Positions 7,505 through 16,350 of a stretch of 64,000 bases of DNA are shown piece by piece. The notes beneath the pieces are model-generated. The model had not been told where the DNA came from, searched no databases, and saw nothing but the letters and a program-made list of their open reading frames with translations. Source of the stretch: CAVUWL01 sp963700105 (GTDB taxonomy: Bacteria > Actinomycetota > Thermoleophilia > Solirubrobacterales > 70-9); NCBI GenBank assembly GCA_963700105.1, contig CAVOWL010000006.1:186001-250000 (forward strand). The letters run 5' to 3'. The first letter of the stretch is position 1. Each line of letters opens with the position of its first letter. The translations under genes and the position numbers were made by a program.

Positions 7505-9823
7505 TCACTTATGACCTCTCCCCCTATGGCCTTTTCGGGGATGGTGATGCTCGGGCCTCTTCATGCATTTGCCGTGCATAGGAACGTGGCTTCCCCTGCA
7601 AGGAGACACTGGCGTGGGCTTCTTTTCTTCTTCGGCAGCGGTGGTGAAAGTAGCATCGGGGCCCAATGTGGAACCCACTTCGTTGAGCGCCACAACCCGG
7701 TAGTGATAGATCATGTCGGCTTTAAGACCGGCGAGTGTTGTGCTGGCCAAGTGGAGCGAGTTGTCACTTTCTGAGCCAAAGGCCGCGCTCTGGGGGGAAG
7801 AGTGACCATACCCGACACCGAGGCCGTATTCGAAATGATATGTCGTCGGCCGGAATCCAGGTCGGATGGCCGCGGAAAGGCTTGCGCTAGTAGGGCCAAT
7901 GCCCGTGGCCGAGGTTTCGGTGACAAGGGGGGCGGCCGGGGTAGTAAATAAGCGATCGGGGCCTTCGACTATACCGTTGAGGTTGAGGGCGATTACCTGA
8001 AAGTGGTAGATCGTAGCCGGGGTCAGGCCGATAATCTCGGTTGAGACTGGCAGAACCGTGGAGCCTTCACCGATCGATTCCGAGGGAGCCGTTTGATCGC
8101 CATAGGCGGGCGTGGTGCCATAGCGGAAGCGGTAAAGGGTGGCGGCAGAGTTGGGATTTATTGCAGCGCTGAGGGTCGCTGATGTCGAGGTGACCGAAGT
8201 AGAGGCGGTGGTGTCGATGGTGGGCAGAAGGTGAGAACCTGGATTGTAAAGTTTTTCGGCCCCGTGGGTCAGCATTTTGTGGTCTTCGGAGGCGGTGGCG
8301 GTAAGGCGATAGTGGTAGGAGGTGAGTGGAGTTAGATCTGTCAGTTCAGCAGTAACTTCTTTAGCTTCGGTGAAGGACGTTGTAGGCAAACAAGGGACAG
8401 ATGGGGCGTCCGAGTAGCCGTGGGCGCGGTATTCGGCGTCGCTCGTGTATTCGAAGCGACAGTTTTCGACCTGACCGGCGGCGGCGGGGTCGACTTCGCC
8501 GTGAACGATGGCGGAGGTTAGCCCTTGAATGGTGGCGGGGCCGGTGGTGAGCTTCGGAACGGGACGCGGGCCAAAAGCGGCGACGCTGCCGGCGCCCGCG
8601 TCGGCAGCGTAAAGGATTTTGGACGCGGGATTTACGGCGAGACCTTTTCCAGAAGTGAGATCCCCCTGTCCGAAGGAATCGGAGGGGGGGCAAGATTTAC
8701 TAACCAGGCACCCGTTGGATGCTTCAAACAGGTGGATGTAAGTGCCATGATCTGAAAATAGATCGCCAGTTGAGCGATCGACAGCCAGGCCGGTGGGTTC
8801 ACCCTGATCCCACAACCCAGTTTCTTGGGTCGTGGAAATGAGTATTCCCTTGTATTTAAGGCTGCTTTCTCCAGCAGTAAAACTACTACCGAATAGATTC
8901 AGGGCAATGGGAGCTCTAGAGGTGATGAGATTGCCGGCGGAATTGACGGTAATGTCGCCGACAGGTTTCGTCTGGGGGAGGCTTTCGAGATACTCTCCGT
9001 CGGAGCTAAACTTCTGGACAACATTGCCTCCGGCATCGGCGACATAAACGTCTGCTTCGCCTCCGGCAGAGTTATCGACTTCGACTGATGCTGGCGTTTG
9101 GAATTGTCCGGGCGCTGATCCGGGAAGACCGGCCTCGCAGGACGTTGTGCAGACCTGGCTTTCTGCGGCACCGTTGAGGACGCCCCAGCCCCAAGCGCGA
9201 AGAAACGCACCGGAGGAAGAGAACTGGTCGATACGATCGTTGCCGGTGTCAGCGACGTAGAGATCGCCGGACAGGTTGGAAATCGCGACATCGCTGGGAT
9301 CGGAAAGCTGACCAGCGGCAGAGCCTGGGACACCGATAGATTGTGAGAAGATGTAGCGGCCGATCGTGGTGAACGTTTTGCCTTCAACCGTGTTGGTACC
9401 ATTGGCATTGGCGACGAGGATCCGATAGTGGTACTCGGTGCCCGGTGAGAGACCGGTCTGAGTGACCGCGACTTCGGTTGCAGCTGTATAAGGCGTTTCG
9501 GGTTGGCAGGTGCTCTGCTTCGCGCCGGTGAAGGGAGGGACTTTTTTAATGTTGAGTGAGTTGCTTTCTTCGGTTGCCGCGTATTCGTAGTCGGTGATGT
9601 ATTCGAAACTGCAGGCCGTGATCGGGCCGCCGCCTTCGGGGGTGTTTGGATCGATTGTGGCGTTGAGGGTTGCGCTGACGGCGGTGAGAGCTGTGGGAGA
9701 TCCCAGGGTGACGCTTGGGAGGGGGCCGGGGGCGGCGAGTGCTGTCGGGGCGGTGAGGACGAGAACGCCAAGCGCGGCAAGGGTCGAGACGAAGGCGAGG
9801 CCAGCGGCGCCGCGGGGGGTCAT
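7505..9823 (-). CDS. Large secreted NHL-propeller / FN3-like exoprotein
   Basis: 772 residues from ATG 9823; an in-frame extension to 10186 lacks a signal peptide and is probably non-coding. The signal peptide ends near APTALAAPG. An FN3-like module (TLNATIDPN...GLSPGTEYHYRILVANANG) is followed by NHL blades (LSDPSDVAISNLSGDLYVADTGNDRI, DVYVADAGGNVVQKF), then three more FN3-like modules and a His/Lys-rich tail (HHHPRKGHRGRGHK). Such proteins are probably displayed on or released from the cell; ligands are unknown. No catalytic domain is seen. Confidence 0.8.
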   Translation of the reverse strand: MTPRGAAGLAFVSTLAALGVLVLTAPTALAAPGPLPSVTLGSPTALTAVSATLNATIDPNTPEGGGPITACSFEYITDYEYAATEESNSLNIKKVPPFTGAKQSTCQPETPYTAATEVAVTQTGLSPGTEYHYRILVANANGTNTVEGKTFTTIGRYIFSQSIGVPGSAAGQLSDPSDVAISNLSGDLYVADTGNDRIDQFSSSGAFLRAWGWGVLNGAAESQVCTTSCEAGLPGSAPGQFQTPASVEVDNSAGGEADVYVADAGGNVVQKFSSDGEYLESLPQTKPVGDITVNSAGNLITSRAPIALNLFGSSFTAGESSLKYKGILISTTQETGLWDQGEPTGLAVDRSTGDLFSDHGTYIHLFEASNGCLVSKSCPPSDSFGQGDLTSGKGLAVNPASKILYAADAGAGSVAAFGPRPVPKLTTGPATIQGLTSAIVHGEVDPAAAGQVENCRFEYTSDAEYRAHGYSDAPSVPCLPTTSFTEAKEVTAELTDLTPLTSYHYRLTATASEDHKMLTHGAEKLYNPGSHLLPTIDTTASTSVTSTSATLSAAINPNSAATLYRFRYGTTPAYGDQTAPSESIGEGSTVLPVSTEIIGLTPATIYHFQVIALNLNGIVEGPDRLFTTPAAPLVTETSATGIGPTSASLSAAIRPGFRPTTYHFEYGLGVGYGHSSPQSAAFGSESDNSLHLASTTLAGLKADMIYHYRVVALNEVGSTLGPDATFTTAAEEEKKPTPVSPCRGSHVPMHGKCMKRPEHHHPRKGHRGRGHK

Positions 9824-10116
9824 GCGGCGGCTCCGAGGGTCAGGGTTATAGCTACAGCCACCTCTTCCCTCCTCCCCCCACCCAGGCAAGTCGGCGGGAA
9901 GGGGTGCGTGGGTGGCCCTGGGAGCGAGGGACGGAGCAGGGTCGGTCGTCCCCGGCACGATGTCGTGGGACGAAACGGTTACGGAAACTGAGGCATGCCG
10001 GTCGGCCAGCAAGGCTTCCTCTCCCAAGCGCACCCTTGGCGGCGGCGCACAAACTTCGCGGCGCGGCGGCATCGCCGTCGGCCTTGCGCGAGAGCGTGCG
10101 GGAGGCCTGGGCAAGC
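9824..10116. other. Short gap; possible decayed HEPN partner
   Basis: Minus-strand frames contain NELAQASRTLSRKADGDAA, weakly reminiscent of the first helix of HEPN proteins that follow MNT genes. No intact gene or catalytic R-x4-6-H motif can be read, so this is only a hint. Confidence 0.25.
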
Positions 10117-10438
10117 TCATTCCCCAGCGGGGACACGACCCTCCTTCGGCATCCGATGAAGAAAGCTTCCCCGAACCTGAGCCCATTTGTCAGCCTCGCT
10201 GGTCCCACAGGCAAGCAGGTCGACCGGGAACGCAGGCTTCGCCGAGCGCGCTCCGCAAGCGCACGAACTCAGAGCCGCAGCTTCCCGACTTGGGTTCGAT
10301 CACGATCAGATCAAGGTTGCTGTCGGAACGAGAGTCGCCGCGCGCCCGGGAGCCAAAGAGGATGACGCGCGCCTCGTGGGCCGCTCGCGCGAGACGGTTA
10401 CCGGCTTCGACGACAAGGGTCTCATCGTTATGCGCCAT
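10117..10438 (-). pseudogene. MNT-type minimal nucleotidyltransferase, frameshifted
   Basis: The ATG at 10438 opens a frame with VILFGSRARGDSRSDSNLDLIVIE, the GSxARG-x-SD-x-D signature of MNT nucleotidyltransferases (antitoxins of MNT-HEPN modules). After about residue 70 (LRSALGEACV) the frame drifts. The next frame restores FPVDLLACGTSEADKWAQVRG and ends at 10117, the expected C-terminus. The signature acids are intact, so the frameshift is the main lesion. A convincing HEPN toxin is not found next to it. Confidence 0.65.
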
Positions 10439-10627
10439 CCTCAGAGGATCGTAGCCAGTGCCAGGGTCAAGAGGAGAGCTACGGGTAGCGGGTCGGGTTC
10501 GGTCCTATCGAGGATGCCGGCCAACGCTTGTCGATCGGGCCGAGTGACCCGTCCGGGCCGCGGCGCGTCAGGCGGACGGGAGGGCGTCCGGGGCACGGCG
10601 CAAACCAATCGAGCGCCGTGCCGAGCG

Positions 10628-10689
10628 GTTCGGTAACGCTTTTGCGTCCAGCGACCAATCAGGGGATATAGAGACCGCTTTGGCCCTGC
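10628..10689 (+). promoter_or_regulatory. Candidate ECF promoter, copy 1
   Basis: Closely matches 13264-13323: GTTCGGTAAC, a CTTTT run, GCGACCAAT, a purine-rich spacer, then TTGGCCCT. GGTAAC resembles an ECF -35 element, and CGAC 14 nt further on could be the -10. It precedes the sigma gene itself, suggesting autoregulation. Confidence 0.5.
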
Positions 10690-10733
10690 CCCGCCCACCA
10701 AACCCGCTCAGTCATCGCCTGGCAATTGTCAGC

Positions 10734-11324
10734 GTGCGTGAGCGTGGCGTCGGTCCCGAGCAGCTGCGCTGGATCGCCACCGACCCCGAGATCTTCGAGG
10801 CCTTCTATCGCGAGCATGTCGAGGGGGTCCAAGGATTCCTCGCGCGGCGGGTCGGTGATCGTGACCACGCGGCAGATCTCACGGCCGAGGTGTTTCTCGC
10901 TGCGATCAGCGCAGCGCAGCGCTACCGATCTGGGGGTGGAGCCCCGAAGGCATGGCTCTACGGAATCGCCCGCAACGTCGTCGCCGAGGAGCGCCGACGG
11001 GGCGCTCGCGAGCGCGCCCGGGAGGAGCGCTTCAGCGCCAGCGCACTGCTCGACGAGAACGACGCGGCACAGATCGAGGCTCGGATCGAAGCCGGGGCCA
11101 CGGCCCGCGGCCTCTACGAGACGATGGACCGACTCACCGAAGCCGAGCGGGCGATTCTTGAGCTCGTCGCGATCGACGAAATGAGCGTGGTCGAGGCGGC
11201 GGCGGCGGCCGGGGTGCGACCCGTGACCGCTCGGGTTCGCCTGCACCGAGCCCGACGCAAGCTGCGGGCTGAGCTCGAGGCCGCCTCAATCCCAGCGACC
11301 GCCAACAAGAGAGAGCAATTGTGA
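10734..11324 (+). CDS. ECF-type RNA polymerase sigma factor
   Basis: Region 2: FEAFYREHVEGVQGFLARRVGD...AADLTAEVFLAAI and APKAWLYGIARNVVAEERRR. Region 4: LTEAERAILELVAIDEMSVVEAAAAAGVRPVTARVRLHRARRKL. Typical ECF sigma of about 196 residues. I chose GTG 10734; an in-frame TTG at 10680 lies within the shared promoter-like element, so it is less likely. The stop overlaps the next gene by 4 nt (GTGA). The operon with a membrane-anchored partner suggests control by that protein. Confidence 0.8.
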   Translation: MRERGVGPEQLRWIATDPEIFEAFYREHVEGVQGFLARRVGDRDHAADLTAEVFLAAISAAQRYRSGGGAPKAWLYGIARNVVAEERRRGARERAREERFSASALLDENDAAQIEARIEAGATARGLYETMDRLTEAERAILELVAIDEMSVVEAAAAAGVRPVTARVRLHRARRKLRAELEAASIPATANKREQL

Positions 11325-12754
11325 AAGAGCACCGAAACGACGGCAGCAATTTCGAGGAGAGGCTGCTGGCGCAGCTGAAAGCCGTCGTCGCCCAGCGAGG
11401 CGCCGAAGAGGAGGTCTCGACCGAAAGCGCTGAAATTTCCTCTCGCTGGCGACGCGCTGCGCGGCCGGCGGCCCTCGCCGCCGGCGTCCTCGCCGCCGCC
11501 GCGGCGGTTCTCGTCTTTAGCTCCGGAGGCAACAACCCACCCCCGGCATTCGCCAAGGGGTTCGCCGTCGAACGCCAGCGCGGAGGCGGCGTCGCGATCA
11601 AGATCTATAGCGCCAACAATGCCGCCGGCCTCGAAGGGGCGTTGGCGAAGGCCGGAATCCGCTCTCAGGTCACCTGGCTTGCGGCCGGGATGAGGTGTCG
11701 CGAACCCCGCTTCATCCCGTCGACGGCGAAAACCTCTGCAGGCGGAACGATCGGCGCGCTCACAATAGATGGCAGGGGTGAAGCGATGACGATCGGCGTG
11801 ATGAGCCCCCAGCAGTGGCGCGATAAGACGCGGGCTGAGGTCTCCCAATCGACCCCGAACATCAGCCTCGACCCGAAGGCATTCCGCCCCGATGAGACCG
11901 TGGTGATCTCCGGATCGCCGGTTCCCTACGGCGGAGATCCCGAAGGAGGCTACAAAGCGCATTTCGGGATTGCCGAGGGGCCGATTAAACCGTGCGATCC
12001 GGTCAAGGAAGCAAACGGTCTTCTTCCTTCCAGGTCACGCGGATTGAAAACGGAACCTGGGCCCAACCGCGCCAAAGCCCATACCTCGGGCAGGACAGGC
12101 TCTAATCCCGCGGCTGCGAGCGAACCTGCAACCGGCGCCGAAGGCAACGGAAAAGGACCAGCCAAGTCGGTCGGCCAGCAGGGTGGAGGCGGGGTGGCGA
12201 CCGTGCCCGTTAGCGCCGAAGATCCCGCCGGCCTCGAACGGGCGTTGGCGAAAGCCGGGATCCGCTCTCAGGTCACCTGGCTTGCGACCGGGATGAAGTG
12301 TCGCGAACCCCGCTTCCAGTTTTCGGCTGCGAAAAGCTCGGGAGGCGCCAAGATCAGCGGGCTGACCTGGATGAGTGGGCCGGGCCACGCGACGACGTTT
12401 GGAGCGATGAGCCCGCAGCAGTGGAGCGAACGCTGGCGGGATAAGACACCCACGGGGCAAATCAGTCTCGACCCGGAATCGCTGCGCCCCGACCAAACCG
12501 TGGTCATCTCCGGATCACGGGTTCCCAACGAAGAAGGAAAGCCCGAAGCTGACTTCAAAGTCTATTTCGCGATTGCCGAAGGCCCGATTAAACCGTGCGA
12601 ACCGGTGAAGGCGCCCGTGGAAGCGACGGGCAGGAGCAAGCCCAGCTCGGATCCCTCCCCGTCGAGCGAAGCAGCAACCGCTTCCCAAAGTGAGCGCCGC
12701 CAGCGAGTCAAACGAATCAGCGCGGGGACGCCCCAGCCGCAGCGATCGAGATGA
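11321..12754 (+). CDS. Single-pass membrane protein with duplicated extracytoplasmic domain; candidate anti-sigma factor
   Basis: 477 residues: a charged cytoplasmic segment of about 45, one transmembrane helix (PAALAAGVLAAAAAVLVF), then two copies of an outside domain of about 145 residues. Each copy contains AGIRSQVTWLA-GM-CREPRF, a MSPQQW segment, a TVVISGS strand and FGIAEGPIKPC / FAIAEGPIKPC. The copies are joined by a Ser/Gly/Pro-rich linker. Co-translation with the ECF sigma gene and the inside-out topology suggest a sensor that holds the sigma factor, but no canonical zinc anti-sigma motif is seen. The tail is basic and low-complexity. Confidence 0.65.
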   Translation: MKEHRNDGSNFEERLLAQLKAVVAQRGAEEEVSTESAEISSRWRRAARPAALAAGVLAAAAAVLVFSSGGNNPPPAFAKGFAVERQRGGGVAIKIYSANNAAGLEGALAKAGIRSQVTWLAAGMRCREPRFIPSTAKTSAGGTIGALTIDGRGEAMTIGVMSPQQWRDKTRAEVSQSTPNISLDPKAFRPDETVVISGSPVPYGGDPEGGYKAHFGIAEGPIKPCDPVKEANGLLPSRSRGLKTEPGPNRAKAHTSGRTGSNPAAASEPATGAEGNGKGPAKSVGQQGGGGVATVPVSAEDPAGLERALAKAGIRSQVTWLATGMKCREPRFQFSAAKSSGGAKISGLTWMSGPGHATTFGAMSPQQWSERWRDKTPTGQISLDPESLRPDQTVVISGSRVPNEEGKPEADFKVYFAIAEGPIKPCEPVKAPVEATGRSKPSSDPSPSSEAATASQSERRQRVKRISAGTPQPQRSR

Positions 12755-13272
12755 CGAAACTCACCGCAAAAGAGCGGTTCATTCTCTCAACCTGTGGGGT
12801 CGCCTTTCTCGCGCAGATTGCCCTGCTGGGATTCGCTTGCTTTGCGGTGGCGGCTGAGGCGGACTCGAGCGGTGTCCAGTACGAAGATGCGCTCCCAACA
12901 GCCACGGGAAAGGGCACGATCCCGTCCCAGCATGGGACTTCCGCTAGCGGCGGTGGGGACTCCGCATCGGGTCGGCGCGGCGGCGCAGCACAGGGGTTCA
13001 GAGGGTCAAGTTCGACGAGTGCCCCGACGTCGCGGAAGGCCAAGGGCGGCAGCGCCGACAGCCGTCAATCGAACAGCACAGGCACGTCTGCGGACAACCA
13101 TCGGCAGCCACCGAGCCACTCGGATGGATCACCCGCGCAGACTTCAAGCAGCGCTGGCCCTTCGCCGCTTGCTCCGATTCTCATTGCCATCGCAGCTCTT
13201 GCTGCGGTTTCAATCGCTGCGGTGATGGTGAGGCAGCGGCATCATCGCCACTTGCCGAGGCCCGTTCGGTAA
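12751..13272 (+). CDS. Cell-surface stalk protein with C-terminal anchor helix
   Basis: 173 residues. An N-terminal signal or anchor helix is followed by VQYEDALPTATGKG, a long Ser/Gly/Thr-rich stretch, and a C-terminal helix (PLAPILIAIAALAAVSIAAVMV) with an RQRHHRHLPRPVR tail. The layout resembles wall-spanning surface proteins, though no LPXTG motif is present. It overlaps the preceding gene by 4 nt (ATGA), so it belongs to the sigma / sensor operon. Function unknown. Confidence 0.6.
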   Translation: MTKLTAKERFILSTCGVAFLAQIALLGFACFAVAAEADSSGVQYEDALPTATGKGTIPSQHGTSASGGGDSASGRRGGAAQGFRGSSSTSAPTSRKAKGGSADSRQSNSTGTSADNHRQPPSHSDGSPAQTSSSAGPSPLAPILIAIAALAAVSIAAVMVRQRHHRHLPRPVR

Positions 13273-13323
13273 CACTTTTCCGTTCTGCGACCAATAAAGG
13301 GTTTAGAGGCCGCGTTGGCCCTT
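13264..13323 (+). promoter_or_regulatory. Candidate ECF promoter, copy 2
   Basis: Second copy of the element at 10628-10689: GTTCGGTAAC, ACTTTT, GCGACCAAT and TTGGCCCT are shared, at least 33 of the first 40 positions. It begins inside the last codons of the preceding gene and ends about 25 nt before the next ATG, so the downstream surface protein probably has its own ECF-driven transcript. Confidence 0.5.
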
Positions 13324-13347
13324 CCCACAGAGAACGAGAACACAGAG

Positions 13348-14865
13348 ATGGGCAAAAACCAAACCGACTTGATCGCGGCATCGGCTGAGGAGCCGCGTGC
13401 CTTCGGCCTCATCTTCGGACTTAGGAAGCTACCCGCGAGATACACGTTCACCCTCTCTTGCTGCGCCCTCGCCCTACTCACGACCCTCGCCGCCCCCACC
13501 GGCTCGGCTGCGGCCGCTAAGTGGACGCTGCGACAACTGCCACCGACCTCGGCGGAAGGCCACGAATCTCGGCCAGGGCTATCCGGTGTCTCCTGCCCGA
13601 GCGAATCCCTCTGCGTCGCCGGAGGGGGTGTCCCTACCGGCGGAATACCGGAGACTGCCGCCGCTGTGGTCTTCTCGCAGGCGCCGACCGGCGGCCTCGC
13701 CGTATGGCACGTTGTCACGCTGCCGCCGGCGCCGGGAGCTGCGGCCGAAAAGGGCGAAAATTTCGGTCTGTCCGCGATCTCCTGTGCCTCACAGAGCCTT
13801 TGCGTCGTGGTCGGCAGCATCTCCGACAGCAACAAAGGAATGATCGTCGTATCGACTGAACCGACGGGCGCTGGCGCAGCGTGGTCGCCGGCGGTCATCA
13901 AGGAAGGCTACGGCCTCGTCAACGTCTCCTGTCCCTCCGCGTCCTTCTGCGCGGCCGTCGCCGGCAAGAGCGGCAAGGTCTTCACCTCAACCGACCCGAT
14001 CTCGGGCAGCTGGCAGATGAGTCAACTCGGCGGCTCGCCCAATCTGCGTGGCATCTCCTGTGGCAACCCTTCGCTCTGCGTCGCCACCGGGTATGAAGGG
14101 CGAATCTTCGTCTCGACCAACCCAACCGGCGGCGCCTCAACCTGGGCGGAAGCGGGGACTCCGGGCGGGCCCGTTGGCCTGCAGGGAGTCTCCTGCGTAT
14201 CGACCCTGCTCTGCGCCGCCGGCAACCTGAGCGGAAACGTCCTCACCTCTACCGATCCGAGCGGCGGCGGCGCCAGCTGGAGTGACGCCAACGACGGCAC
14301 CTCGATGAGGATCACCGGGCTCTCCTGCCCGACGGCGAGTCGCTGCCTGGCGGTCGATGACAACGGCGACGTCCTCACCTCGACCGATCCGAGCGGCGGG
14401 GCCGGCTCCTGGCAGGTTGAAAACCTGGTCCCCTTCGAACCGACCGAAGGAGAAGGAGAGTTCGACCACAACGCGCTCTTCGCGGCCTCCTGCGCCTCGA
14501 CCTCGCTCTGCGCCCTGGTCGGTTCCGACGGTCGCATATTCACCTCCACCGAGCCGTTCTCAGCTTCCATCGAACCGCCCGCCCCACCACCCGTGCGGGG
14601 ACCCCGCACCGTTCTCCTCTTAGAGTCCTACCCTCTCCAACCCCGTCACCGCCGAGTCCGCGCCCGCTTTCGTTTCTATTCGCATACCAATGTCACGGGG
14701 TTCGAATGCAAGCGCGACCGCGGTCCTTACCGCCGCTGTCACTCGCCACTGCGCTACTGGGTAGTGTCCGGACCGCGGCACGTGCTGCGCGTTCGCGCGA
14801 TCGGCCCGACAGGGCTGCGCGGGCCAGCGGCCGTCAAGCACTTCGGGCTGGCGGATCGAACTTGA
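13348..14865 (+). CDS. Secreted repeat protein with SCPS..LC beta-propeller-like repeats
   Basis: 505 residues from ATG 13348 (an upstream in-frame TTG lies in the promoter element). A signal peptide spans about residues 30-55. Seven or so repeats of 40-45 residues carry GVSCPSESLCVAGG, ISCASQSLCVVVG and VSCPSASFCAAV, alternating with VFTSTDP, like a sialidase or BNR propeller with paired cysteines. The last 85 residues form a separate domain (FECKRDRGPYRRCHSPLRYW...HVLRVRAIGPTG). No catalytic residues are evident. Likely a target of the adjacent ECF sigma factor. Confidence 0.75.
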   Translation: MGKNQTDLIAASAEEPRAFGLIFGLRKLPARYTFTLSCCALALLTTLAAPTGSAAAAKWTLRQLPPTSAEGHESRPGLSGVSCPSESLCVAGGGVPTGGIPETAAAVVFSQAPTGGLAVWHVVTLPPAPGAAAEKGENFGLSAISCASQSLCVVVGSISDSNKGMIVVSTEPTGAGAAWSPAVIKEGYGLVNVSCPSASFCAAVAGKSGKVFTSTDPISGSWQMSQLGGSPNLRGISCGNPSLCVATGYEGRIFVSTNPTGGASTWAEAGTPGGPVGLQGVSCVSTLLCAAGNLSGNVLTSTDPSGGGASWSDANDGTSMRITGLSCPTASRCLAVDDNGDVLTSTDPSGGAGSWQVENLVPFEPTEGEGEFDHNALFAASCASTSLCALVGSDGRIFTSTEPFSASIEPPAPPPVRGPRTVLLLESYPLQPRHRRVRARFRFYSHTNVTGFECKRDRGPYRRCHSPLRYWVVSGPRHVLRVRAIGPTGLRGPAAVKHFGLADRT

Positions 14866-14908
14866 TCGCGGCAATCTGGACGACCGCTTTTGAGCCGGTC
14901 GGGCTCGT

Positions 14909-15120
14909 TCAGCCCGCATCATCTTCGATGCTCACCAGGCGCCCTCCCACGCTGCGCACCTCGTCGGCGAGCCACAGGGGCCGAATAGCCATTTGAGGTG
15001 CCGAGCTCCAGCACCTGCCGGGCACCGGTTGTGCGCACAAGCAGCGCCAGCCGCCGGGCGGTGTCGGGCTCGAGATTTCGCAAACGATCGAGCCGGTCGT
15101 GGCCTGCTCCCCATAGGTCA
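14909..15120 (-). pseudogene. O-methyltransferase N-terminal remnant
   Basis: The minus strand reads LEPDTARRLALLVRTTGARQVLELGTSNGYS in one frame and LWLADEVRSVGGRLVSIEDDAG in another. Together they are the SAM-binding start of an O-methyltransferase, with one frameshift after motif I. The C-terminal two-thirds are missing. The stump lies next to an IS3 tail and an IS110 element. Confidence 0.6.
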
Positions 15121-15135
15121 GTCCGACTGATCTGG

Positions 15136-15225
15136 TCCCCATTTGTTGGACCCGGCTAATGAGATTCAGGCGGCTACGTTTTGGTGGTAACGGGTCTCGT
15201 ATTCATTGGGGGTGAGCATCCGACA
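15136..15225 (-). mobile_element. IS3-family transposase 3' tail remnant
   Basis: The minus strand encodes LTPNEYETRYHQNVAA and a stop, matching the usual C-terminus of IS3-family OrfB transposases, followed by TTGTTGGAC-type end sequence before the methyltransferase stump (reading right to left). Everything upstream of the last 16 codons or so is gone, probably lost when the adjacent IS110 element arrived. Confidence 0.55.
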
Positions 15226-15258
15226 GCACTATGACGGCACATCGGTTGCTCCCCTATG

Positions 15259-16350
15259 TCAAGCCGCCGCCGCGAAGTGCGGCACCGGCAAGCCTCTCTG
15301 AGTGTCGACGGTTTTCATAGATCTATCAATTTCAGAATCAATCAAAAGCCGCCAGACCCGGCGGATCAGGTGGCGCTTCAGGCAGCGGAGCGCTTCGCGG
15401 TTTGACTTGCCCTCCGCTCGCTTGCGCGCGAGGAACTCCCTCGCTGGGGCATGGACCCTGCTCTGGGTCACCGCGATGCGGTGCACGGCGCAGTTGAGCT
15501 GGCGGTTGCCGCCGCGATCAAGGCGCAGGCGGGTGCGGTTGCCAGAGGAGGCCGGGATCGGAGCAACGCCAGCCAGGCGGGCCAGCTTGGCATCGGAGGA
15601 AAAGCGTGAAGCCCCGGCGATCTCGCCGAGCAGCTTGGCGGCACTCAGCACGCCGCAGCCGGGCAGCTCGAGTAGCTGGGGCGCCTGGGCGCGCACCATG
15701 GCGCCGATTTCGCGCTCCAACTCTGAGGCGCGCTTGGAACGCTCGCGGATCGCGCGCACCAACTCGCGTGAGACCCGCACTCGGGCGCTCTGGGGGGCGC
15801 GAGCGAGCTTGCGAGCGACCCGGTCCAGCCACACGATGCGGTCCAGGCAGCCGGCCGGCAGCTCCAACTCCGGCCAGAGATCGTGCAGGTGCCAACGCAG
15901 GCGCTGCTGGTCTTCACCACGGGCCCTGACGAGATCCTCGCGGTGATCGAGCAGGAGCTTCAGCTCCAGCGCCGCCTCGTCCAGATGCGCGGCAGGCAGG
16001 GTCTCGGGGCCCTCTCTGAGCGCTGCTCGGGCGACGGCGAGGGCGTCGATCGGGTCGGACTTACCGCGGGTGCGCTCGCCGCGGCGGGATTCGCCCATGA
16101 GCTTGGGCGGAACTCTGACGATGTGCTCACCGGAGGCGATCAGAAAGCGCTCGAAGGAACCTGAGACGTGGCGGCAGTCCTCGAGCGCCCAGATGCGCTC
16201 TGCGTCGAGCTCGCGGCCCCAGGCCAGCAATTCGGCGAAGCCAGCCTTGCGCGCGGGCGCCGTCAGCTCCCCGGCTCGCTGGCCGGTTCCCGCAAATACC
16301 GCTCCGCAAGTGTGAGTTTTCTTGTGGGTGTCCGTTCCGATCACGATCAT
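15259..16350 (-). CDS. IS110-family DEDD transposase
   Basis: 363 residues from ATG 16350 (longer in-frame starts lack an RBS; AGGGACAGGCAAG precedes this ATG). The RuvC-like domain starts MIVIGTDTHKKTHT (D7) with E57 in WALEDC and D99/D102 in GKSDPIDALAVARAA, the four DEDD acids. The C-terminal Tnp_20 domain has LLELPGCGVLSAAKLLGEI, ARLAGVAPIPASSG with the candidate catalytic serine, and GGNRQLNCAVHRIAVTQ. It is full length, so probably active. These enzymes recombine DNA guided by an element-encoded bridge RNA. Confidence 0.9.
   Translation of the reverse strand: MIVIGTDTHKKTHTCGAVFAGTGQRAGELTAPARKAGFAELLAWGRELDAERIWALEDCRHVSGSFERFLIASGEHIVRVPPKLMGESRRGERTRGKSDPIDALAVARAALREGPETLPAAHLDEAALELKLLLDHREDLVRARGEDQQRLRWHLHDLWPELELPAGCLDRIVWLDRVARKLARAPQSARVRVSRELVRAIRERSKRASELEREIGAMVRAQAPQLLELPGCGVLSAAKLLGEIAGASRFSSDAKLARLAGVAPIPASSGNRTRLRLDRGGNRQLNCAVHRIAVTQSRVHAPAREFLARKRAEGKSNREALRCLKRHLIRRVWRLLIDSEIDRSMKTVDTQRGLPVPHFAAAA

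Noticed and set aside
9824..10186. N-terminal extension of the NHL/FN3-like exoprotein
   Set aside because: It would place 121 unrelated residues before a proper signal peptide; ATG 9823 fits better.
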